Part shown: positions 30,690-36,690 of the stretch, piece by piece
Position numbering within the stretch: the stretch's first letter is position 1
Layout: the number at the start of each line of letters is the position of its first letter
From: Bacteroidota bacterium
GTDB lineage: Bacteria; Bacteroidota; Ignavibacteria; Ignavibacteriales; Ignavibacteriaceae
NCBI GenBank assembly: GCA_021813585.1
Contig: JAKAJV010000052.1
Location: forward strand, 1 to 36,690
Reading direction: 5' to 3'
Length of the DNA: 36,690 nt
The notes under the pieces: model-generated
Database searches by the model: none
What the model saw: only the letters and a program-made list of their open reading frames with translations
What the model was told of the DNA's origin: nothing
Made by a program: the position numbers and the translations under genes

Positions 30690-32630
30690 ATGAAAGAACT
30701 TAGATTCAGAATTATTCTAATAGCCGGGGCAGTACTGCTTTCACTCTATTTGTTGTATCCCACTTATCTAAACTACCGCAACAGTAAAATGTTGGATAAG
30801 GTTATAGCGGCGAAAAGAGAACAAATTAAAAAGGCTGATCCTCAATTAAGCAATGACGCAGTTGATCAGAAGCTTAAGCTGGTTGAAGACAGCATTAAGG
30901 CTGCAGATCCTTCCATAAATAAGGATAAATTGAAAAGCCTAAAGCTCGGCTTGGATTTACAGGGCGGTATGCGGGTTGTTCTTGAGGTTAATACAGGTAA
31001 ATTACTTCAAAAGCTTGCAAAGAGCCCCGATGACACTTTTAACTCAATCCTCGCCTCTGCAGAAAAAGAAGCTGCTACTTCCAACGCTTCTATAGTAGAC
31101 CTTGTTGCCGAAAGATTAAAGCAGCGGGGTATACGGCTTAGCAGATACTTTGGTAATATAAGACAGGACGACAGCCAGATAATATCGGATTTGAAAAAGG
31201 ACGCCGAAGATGCCGTTGCCAGGGCAAAAGAAATTATCCGGAACAGAGTTGACCAGTACGGCGTTTCCGAACCCACTATCCAAAGGGAAGGAACCAGAAG
31301 AATAATTGTTGAATTACCCGGCGTTGCCAGGGAAGAAGAGGCTAAACAGCTTTTGCAGGGCACTGCTTTACTGGAATTCAAACTTGTTAAGGCCCCGGAA
31401 TTTACTATTTCCGTTATGAAAAAGATTGATGATGTTTTGGCAGGCAATGTATCCGTCGATTCAACTTCGGCAGATTCAACCAAAGCTGATACTACCAAGG
31501 CCTCCTCCAAATCCAATGTTGCCTCTGCAAAGGATACTGCACAGAACGAACAGCTGTCAGCTGCAGAATTTGCTAAAAAACATCCCTTCTTTTCGGTAGC
31601 TATCTTAAGCCAGAGATCCGGCACTGCAGATGCATACGTAAAAGCAGACGATAAAGATAAATTAAAATTATGGCTGGCCCGTCCCGATGTTCAAAAAGTT
31701 ATACCGGATAATTGTCAATTCGTTTTTTCGGCTAAGCCGGAAGCTTACGAACAAGGCCAGGGCATTTACCGCTTATACTGTGTTAACAAAACTCCGGAGC
31801 TAACCGGCGGAGTAATAACAAATACAACAGCCACAATAAACCAGGAAACTTCTGCACCGGTTGTTAATATGGAAATGAATGCCGAAGGTTCTGCCGAATG
31901 GGCAAGGATTACCGGCGCCAACATAGGTAAAAGAATTGCCATCATTCTAGACGGCGTAGTCTACTCAGCTCCGGTAGTACAGAATAAAATTACCGGAGGA
32001 CGCTCAGAAATTACCGGCATGGCCGACATGAAAGAAGCCCAGCTTCTATCTATAGTCTTAAAGGCCGGCGCTCTTCCGGCACCTGTTGATATTATTGAAG
32101 AAAGAACCGTCGGACCATCACTCGGTCAGGACTCCATTAACGACGGCGCACTTTCCACTATTTTAGGATTCTTAGTTGTAAGCTTTTTCATGATCATGTA
32201 TTACCAAAGAGCCGGTACAATAGCCGCCGCTTCTTTGATATTTACTATACTTTTCATACTCGGCTGCCTTGCCGGCTTTAATGCAACGCTTACGCTGCCA
32301 GGTATTGCAGGTATTATTCTAACAATAGGTATGGCCGTGGATGCGAACGTGCTTATATACGAAAGAATAAGAGAGGAACTGGAAACCGGTAAAACAATAA
32401 AAGCATCGGTGGACAGCGGTTTCTCCAAAGCATATTCGGCTATTATAGACTCGAACATTACGACATTTATTACGGGACTCGTGTTGTACCAGTTCGGTAC
32501 CGGCCCGGTTCAAGGCTTTGCTTTAACGCTGATGATAGGATTGGCGGCAAGCTTGTTCAGCGCGCTTGTAATAGCCCGCGTCGTATTCGATTACATGGTT
32601 CAAAAAGGAATTAAAATTACTATTGGTTAA
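30690..32630 (+). CDS. secD: Protein-export membrane protein SecD
   Basis: SecD, with SecF, pulls preproteins through SecYEG using the proton-motive force. The 646-residue protein has an N-terminal helix (about 6-24), the large periplasmic region with the D1 motif LGLDLQGG (87-93), the second base motif with LTGGVITNTTA and SAEWARIT (371-409), the DGVVYSAPVV segment, and five C-terminal helices from about 485 (RND-like part, D5 TIGMAVDANVLIYERIREEL). Between the two periplasmic subdomains lies a low-complexity Ser/Thr/Ala/Lys/Asp-rich stretch (about 253-290) not typical of the short SecD forms. The N-terminal part (30-85) is also longer and charged. It is followed by secF after 29 bases. Confidence 0.96.
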   Translation: MKELRFRIILIAGAVLLSLYLLYPTYLNYRNSKMLDKVIAAKREQIKKADPQLSNDAVDQKLKLVEDSIKAADPSINKDKLKSLKLGLDLQGGMRVVLEVNTGKLLQKLAKSPDDTFNSILASAEKEAATSNASIVDLVAERLKQRGIRLSRYFGNIRQDDSQIISDLKKDAEDAVARAKEIIRNRVDQYGVSEPTIQREGTRRIIVELPGVAREEEAKQLLQGTALLEFKLVKAPEFTISVMKKIDDVLAGNVSVDSTSADSTKADTTKASSKSNVASAKDTAQNEQLSAAEFAKKHPFFSVAILSQRSGTADAYVKADDKDKLKLWLARPDVQKVIPDNCQFVFSAKPEAYEQGQGIYRLYCVNKTPELTGGVITNTTATINQETSAPVVNMEMNAEGSAEWARITGANIGKRIAIILDGVVYSAPVVQNKITGGRSEITGMADMKEAQLLSIVLKAGALPAPVDIIEERTVGPSLGQDSINDGALSTILGFLVVSFFMIMYYQRAGTIAAASLIFTILFILGCLAGFNATLTLPGIAGIILTIGMAVDANVLIYERIREELETGKTIKASVDSGFSKAYSAIIDSNITTFITGLVLYQFGTGPVQGFALTLMIGLAASLFSALVIARVVFDYMVQKGIKITIG

Positions 32631-32659
32631 CAAACACGCCATAAGGAGCAATTTTATAA

Positions 32660-33799
32660 ATGCGTATATTTGAAAATATTCATATAGACTGGTTAGGGAA
32701 AAGAAGGATCTTTTATTTTATATCATTAAGTCTTTTCCTGATAGGAGCGATAAATGTAGCAATACGTGGCCTGCATTTCGGAATCGATTTTAAGGGCGGT
32801 ACCGAAATTGTTTTGGAGTTCCAGAAGCCGGTTAACGTTAGTGAAATGAGAAATTATCTCAGCAATATCGGTCTAGGCAACGTTGAATTGAAAACATTCG
32901 GCAGCGAGACCGGTGTTCTTGCAAGAACGGAATTGCAGCAGCTGCCGCACCAAATTTTCCCAAAGGTTGTTGCAACTATTAACAAAGCAGTTGAAAAAGC
33001 TATTCCGGGCATTGCCTACAAAATAGTAGATACAAACGCTACATCAGTTACATACTCATTTGCAAATCCGGATACAGTTAACTTAATGGTAGCAAAATTA
33101 TTCGCAGAAGGCTTTCAGTCGGGTAAGGTATCAGAAGAACCGACCAACACCGAAATGGTGGTTAGAGTTGGTATTGCCGAATGGTTGAAGGAAAGTTTAA
33201 AAACAAAGATGGCGGATAATTCCTTCAGCGTAATTAAAGAGGACCATGTGGGACCAAAAGTTGGAAATGAGCTTAAGACAAATGCCGTAATAGCAATTTT
33301 CTTATCGCTGGTTGGAATTTTAATTTACCTTGCATTCAGGTTTAAATTTATCTTTGCAGTAGGTGCAGTTGTTGCCTTGTTCCACGATGTTCTTATAACG
33401 ATAGGATTATATGCTGCGCTTTACGGCGTTATTCCGGGGCTAAACCTTGAGATTGATTTGACGGTTGTAGCGGCATTTCTAACGCTTATCGGCTATTCGG
33501 TAAACGATACGGTTATCGTCTTCGATAGAGTTAGAGAGAACTTAAAAATACACAAGACGATGCCGCTTGAAGAATTGATAAATACCAGCGTAAACAGAAC
33601 GATGAGCAGAACAATCCTTACTGCCGGAACAGTACTGTTGGCTGTTCTGGTGCTTTTAATTTTCGGCGGCGAAGTATTAAGAGCATTCTCATTCACGTTA
33701 TTCTTCGGTACTATTACCGGAACTTATTCGTCAATTTTTATTGCAAGCGCACTGGTTCTGGAATATGCAAACCGGTTCCAGAAAAAAATGCAGTTTTAA
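32660..33799 (+). CDS. secF: Protein-export membrane protein SecF
   Basis: SecF is the partner of SecD in the Sec translocon. The 379-residue protein has an N-terminal helix (about 16-33), the signature GIDFKGGTEI (41-50), a periplasmic segment of about 160 residues and five C-terminal helices, including the GYSVNDTVIVFDRVRENL motif. The periplasmic insertion is longer than in E. coli SecF (323 residues), with a repeated pattern around EEPTNTEMVVRVG. The start ATG follows an AAGGAG site. A strong terminator follows 24 bases after the stop. Confidence 0.96.
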   Translation: MRIFENIHIDWLGKRRIFYFISLSLFLIGAINVAIRGLHFGIDFKGGTEIVLEFQKPVNVSEMRNYLSNIGLGNVELKTFGSETGVLARTELQQLPHQIFPKVVATINKAVEKAIPGIAYKIVDTNATSVTYSFANPDTVNLMVAKLFAEGFQSGKVSEEPTNTEMVVRVGIAEWLKESLKTKMADNSFSVIKEDHVGPKVGNELKTNAVIAIFLSLVGILIYLAFRFKFIFAVGAVVALFHDVLITIGLYAALYGVIPGLNLEIDLTVVAAFLTLIGYSVNDTVIVFDRVRENLKIHKTMPLEELINTSVNRTMSRTILTAGTVLLAVLVLLIFGGEVLRAFSFTLFFGTITGTYSSIFIASALVLEYANRFQKKMQF

Positions 33800-33823
33800 T
33801 CTTATAAAATATTTAAGAGACTT

Positions 33824-33850
33824 AAGCCGGCACATGCTGCCGGCTTTTTT
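33824..33850 (+). terminator. Rho-independent terminator of secDF
   Basis: A perfect 9-bp stem AAGCCGGCA / TGCCGGCTT with loop CATGC is followed by a T run. It lies 24 bases after the secF stop. The remaining 237 bases to the next gene (33851-34087) hold no gene that I can recognise. Confidence 0.9.
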
Positions 33851-34087
33851 ATTTTCAATTCCCGAATTCCGACAATTAGTGCGGCAAAATCATGCTTGCT
33901 GAAAATTATTCTCCCATATATCAATAACTTACTGGCTCGTTTCTCACTCCTTTAACTGAGCGTCAGAACTCAGGAATTCATAAACGAACCTTTCTTAACG
34001 ATTTATTCATATTAAATTCATCTTTTCATAACAATGGGTATATAATTTTACCGCAATAAAATTTTGTTATACAACCAATAGGGACAA

Positions 34088-35047
34088 ATGAGAATAGCGC
34101 ATTTATCGGACCTGCACTTTACCACCTTCTTTAAGAAGTCGAACCTAACCGGCATAGAATACTTATTAAATTACGCAATAGAACAGGACTCGGACCATAT
34201 TGTTATTACCGGGGACTTGACCGACAATGCCGATGAACACGACTTTCTGCTGTTGCGGCAGTTGTTTTATAAGTTAGGTCTGCTTAATTCAAAAAAGCTT
34301 TCCCTGGTAATAGGCAACCATGATATTTTCGGCGGGGTTCAAACCGCGGAAGATATTTTTACTTTCCCACAAAAATGCCGCACCGTAAATTTTAAAGAAA
34401 AGGTAAAACTGTTTTATAATTATTTTAAGGAAACCTTTGAGGACTGCACTTTTATTTCCGAAGATAATATCTTCCCTTATGCCAAGGTAATAAATGATAC
34501 ATTGCTGGTGGGAATGAATTCCATAGCGGAATATTCAACCTCAAAAAATATTTTCGCATCCAACGGGAGTGTTGACCTGGAACAGTTAAACGATACCGCA
34601 ACGATTCTTGATAAATTCCATAATAATATCAACGCAAAAATTATTTTGATCCATCATCATTTTAATAAGATTAGAGTGAAGAACAAAAGCTCATTCGGCA
34701 GCTTCTGGCAGAATATCGAGAAGCAGACGATGAAGCTCAGGAAGAAAAAAAGATTATTCAATCTATTTAAAATGTACCAGGTCAATCTGGTGCTGCACGG
34801 CCACTTTCATGAAACTGGCGAATATATAAGAAAGGGAGTTAAGTTTCTAAACGGCGGGGCAAGTGTAAAAGGCACCGTACCGGGTGAAATGAAAATAAAT
34901 TTTGTAGATATAAAACAAGAAGCGATTAAGATAAAGACGGTTAAACTCGTCCCTTTGCTGCCGGAGTATGCAACAGCCGGCAACTTGTTAAATGAAGTTG
35001 CAGAGCTGCAGGGTAATTTTAATTACACAGAGGTTGCCTCTTATTAA
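34088..35047 (+). CDS. Calcineurin-like metallophosphoesterase
   Basis: A 319-residue dimetal phosphoesterase. All metal-binding motifs of the family are seen: Asp8 and His10 in SDLHF, Asp43 in ITGDLTD, Asn77 and His78 in GNHDIFGG, His189 to His191 in LIHHHF, and HGHFH (237-241). This domain pattern fits the class III cyclic-nucleotide phosphodiesterase/CpdA-like group or a lipid-A precursor-type hydrolase; I cannot tell which. There is no signal peptide, so it is cytoplasmic. An AGGGAC site precedes the ATG. It is a single gene after the secDF terminator and converges on the glycosidase-like gene (15 bases between stops). Confidence 0.9.
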   Translation: MRIAHLSDLHFTTFFKKSNLTGIEYLLNYAIEQDSDHIVITGDLTDNADEHDFLLLRQLFYKLGLLNSKKLSLVIGNHDIFGGVQTAEDIFTFPQKCRTVNFKEKVKLFYNYFKETFEDCTFISEDNIFPYAKVINDTLLVGMNSIAEYSTSKNIFASNGSVDLEQLNDTATILDKFHNNINAKIILIHHHFNKIRVKNKSSFGSFWQNIEKQTMKLRKKKRLFNLFKMYQVNLVLHGHFHETGEYIRKGVKFLNGGASVKGTVPGEMKINFVDIKQEAIKIKTVKLVPLLPEYATAGNLLNEVAELQGNFNYTEVASY

Positions 35048-35062
35048 ATTATCCGGCCGGAA

Positions 35063-36690
35063 TTAGTAAGCTTGAGTAACGTTTTGCAGCAGATTTAATT
35101 CAATTGTCCCCGGTTTTAGCTCCAATACATTTTCATTTCGATTATTTCCAGTAACTGAAATAATTGCTTCGCTCCTGCCATCCGGTTTTATCCATCCTGG
35201 TAATTTAATATACCACTTGTCCGCAGAATCTTTTGTCTTTGCTTCATACTTAATAGAAATTAAAATCCCTTCTTGGCTCGGCTTAACACTTATGCCGATT
35301 ACGCCGCTAGAAATTTTTGCCTTTTCTATAGAGAAATTTTTTCCGCTCATAAACCAGCTATCGGGAATTCCGTACAAAAGCAGCACGCTGTTTATACCGG
35401 CTGCAGGCTCACGGCGCTCGAAAGCAAAAGCATCGTTCAAAGCAAGTAAAAGCTCGGCTGCCGCCCATCCGTGGTGGCCGTCGCCCATACAGCCGCCGCC
35501 GGTAAGCGGATTAATTGCCTCCGGAAAGTTTAACGTGGGCGACAAATGTGAAAGAGTGCCGGAGAGTATCTCAAAAAACTTTCTGCCGTCTCCGGTATAC
35601 AAAAATGCATGCGCAGTCTGCAGCGTTAAGTAGGCGTTCATCCCGGAATGGATATAATGCTGGAAGAACATACCGTCATAAAAATATTTCTCTTCGATTG
35701 TCTTTAATGTAGCGGCAATCCCGGGCTCATCAAAATTAAAAATCTGCAGCGGGTAACAAACTGAAATTGAGCCGATCATTCCGCAGTCTATTCCGCGAGC
35801 CGGCGATGCGGGAATAGACCTTATGCCGAACTTAGCCTGCACATTATTAACAGCCGATTGAAAATCGTTCATGTAATCGCCGAGCAGTTTTTCGGCAAAT
35901 TCTTTCTCTTCTTTTTGGGAAAGCAAGTTACATATTTCAATAAAGGCTTGGATACCTGCAATAGACCATGCATTATCCCAGAAATAATAATCTGCCAAAC
36001 CAAGATGCTCTGCGCTCATACCAGCCGGCAGAAGGCCGTAAAATTCCGTATCCTTAAACTCGGGGCTCTTCAACCTGGTAGCGTCAATCCACTTTACCGC
36101 TTTAAAAAGCAAATCGAAAATCGACTCCAAACTATGCCTGCTGTAAGAATATTTGGAATGCTGAAACACAGTCCAAAGCACCTGCCCGTTTGAGTCCCAC
36201 TCCCCTTTCTGCGATCTGAAGTAGCCCGAGTTGGAGAGGTAATGCTCAAACGAATTAATAATATTCTGAGTAAACTCTGTATAGCCGAACCTATCCAATG
36301 CCCAGATCATAAATGATGCATCCCTAAACCAAAATTGATGATAAGTAAACGGGCCGGGCGTAATTTCATTTTCATCTACCAGCAGTAATAAAGTTGTTAA
36401 AGCTGATTTGACAGCGGAATTAATTTTATCATCAGGAGTAGAAATTGCGGTACCCTTGGACAACAAATTTTCCCAGTACCTTATTACCTCATCCTCGTTA
36501 ACGGTATTTAATTGTGCCGAATAATACCCGCTTAAGTTACACATGCATTCAACTGTAAAGCTTTCACCGGCTTTAAGTTCATTATCGAATACTGCGACTG
36601 AGCTCGCCATGCCGTCCTTGCAGTTAACTGAAGTTCCGGTCCTTCCGTTCCTTCTTGAAGTAAATATCTCGGCAGAGTCTCCATCCAGAT
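35063..36690 (-). CDS. Glycosidase-like (alpha/alpha) toroid protein, N-terminus outside the window
   Basis: An open frame of 542 codons running off the right edge of the window; an ATG at 36610 is internal, since 26 plausible codons precede it without a stop (LDGDSAEIFTSRRNG...). The central part is rich in helices and aromatic residues, with HQFWFRDASFMIWALDRFG, EWDSNGQVLWTV and DYYFWDNAWSIAG, the pattern of (alpha/alpha)6 toroid glycosidases such as glucoamylase- or amylo-1,6-glucosidase-like proteins. The C-terminus ends with a beta-rich domain (about the last 130 residues). The family cannot be named without the missing N-terminus. No other sugar genes are adjacent. Confidence 0.8.
   Translation of the reverse strand, partial: LDGDSAEIFTSRRNGRTGTSVNCKDGMASSVAVFDNELKAGESFTVECMCNLSGYYSAQLNTVNEDEVIRYWENLLSKGTAISTPDDKINSAVKSALTTLLLLVDENEITPGPFTYHQFWFRDASFMIWALDRFGYTEFTQNIINSFEHYLSNSGYFRSQKGEWDSNGQVLWTVFQHSKYSYSRHSLESIFDLLFKAVKWIDATRLKSPEFKDTEFYGLLPAGMSAEHLGLADYYFWDNAWSIAGIQAFIEICNLLSQKEEKEFAEKLLGDYMNDFQSAVNNVQAKFGIRSIPASPARGIDCGMIGSISVCYPLQIFNFDEPGIAATLKTIEEKYFYDGMFFQHYIHSGMNAYLTLQTAHAFLYTGDGRKFFEILSGTLSHLSPTLNFPEAINPLTGGGCMGDGHHGWAAAELLLALNDAFAFERREPAAGINSVLLLYGIPDSWFMSGKNFSIEKAKISSGVIGISVKPSQEGILISIKYEAKTKDSADKWYIKLPGWIKPDGRSEAIISVTGNNRNENVLELKPGTIELNLLQNVTQAY

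Noticed and set aside
31007-31624. 205-codon frame antisense to secD
   Set aside because: Composition is a mirror of the secD low-complexity stretch; no motif, and secD is unambiguous.
35048-35062. TCCGGCCGGA palindrome between two convergent stops as a bidirectional terminator
   Set aside because: The stem is short and not followed by a T run on either strand.
36610-36612. ATG at 36610 as the true start of the glycosidase-like gene
   Set aside because: The frame continues without a stop to the window edge with plausible protein sequence, so this Met is probably internal.

Overview
The window looks like a stretch of mostly core chromosome from a member of the Bacteroidota/Chlorobi assemblage, most likely an Ignavibacteria-type organism. 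The evidence is the moderately AT-rich composition, the style of the proteins (separate SecD and SecF with a long acidic/basic periplasmic SecD, ClpC with a UVR motif, a large repertoire of PAS/GAF sensor kinases, Bacteroidota-like outer-membrane signal peptides) and, at DNA level, several TTG/TTTG-N19-21-TAnnTTTG promoters, the primary sigma-factor signature of Bacteroidota. The lineage call is an inference from pattern, not from a database search. No rRNA, tRNA, CRISPR array, prophage or transposase gene was seen.

Layout, left to right. 1-3057 (+): the 3' part of gatB followed by two tandem, 76% identical signal peptidase I genes, both starting with TTG. 3238-5884 (+): a pair of M16-family peptidase genes whose catalytic features are split between them, as expected of a heterodimer. 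11146-5847 (-): a compact seven-gene cluster, truA, SDR oxidoreductase, DUF2231-like membrane protein, polytopic membrane protein, small outer-membrane barrel, crotonase, and a membrane-anchored protein that resembles a divergent polysaccharide deacetylase with its catalytic residues lost; its last gene overlaps the second M16 gene tail to tail. 11147-11598: an intergenic region holding the truA promoter and a cluster of GC-rich hairpins. 11599-16396 (+): two large multi-domain sensor histidine kinases in tandem. 22636-16420 (-): clpC, then a pterin carbinolamine dehydratase, pyrE, a SpoIIE-type phosphatase and a succinate-semialdehyde-type dehydrogenase. 22637-23237: a 601-base divergent region carrying a small palindromic element with 20-base terminal inverted repeats and two inverted, covarying hairpins. 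23238-27242 (+): UvrD-like helicase, then an overlapping glycosyltransferase/methyltransferase pair. 27344-30535 (+): a nucleoside-salvage operon (cdd, tdk, nupC-type transporter, purine nucleoside phosphorylase) behind a clear promoter. 30690-33799 (+): secD-secF with promoter and terminator. 34088-35047 (+): a metallophosphoesterase. 36690-35063 (-): a glycosidase-like (alpha/alpha toroid) protein whose N-terminus lies outside the window.

Functionally the window combines protein translocation and processing (SecDF, two LepB), protein quality control (ClpC, M16 pair), nucleotide supply (PyrE, salvage operon), translation fidelity (GatB, TruA) and signalling (two kinases, a PP2C-type phosphatase). 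I did not find a convincing new multi-gene system. The least explained signals are non-coding: the covarying hairpin element at 23020-23176 and the hairpin cluster at 11418-11551; among proteins, the deacetylase-like 5847-6881 gene and the envelope genes co-transcribed with truA.
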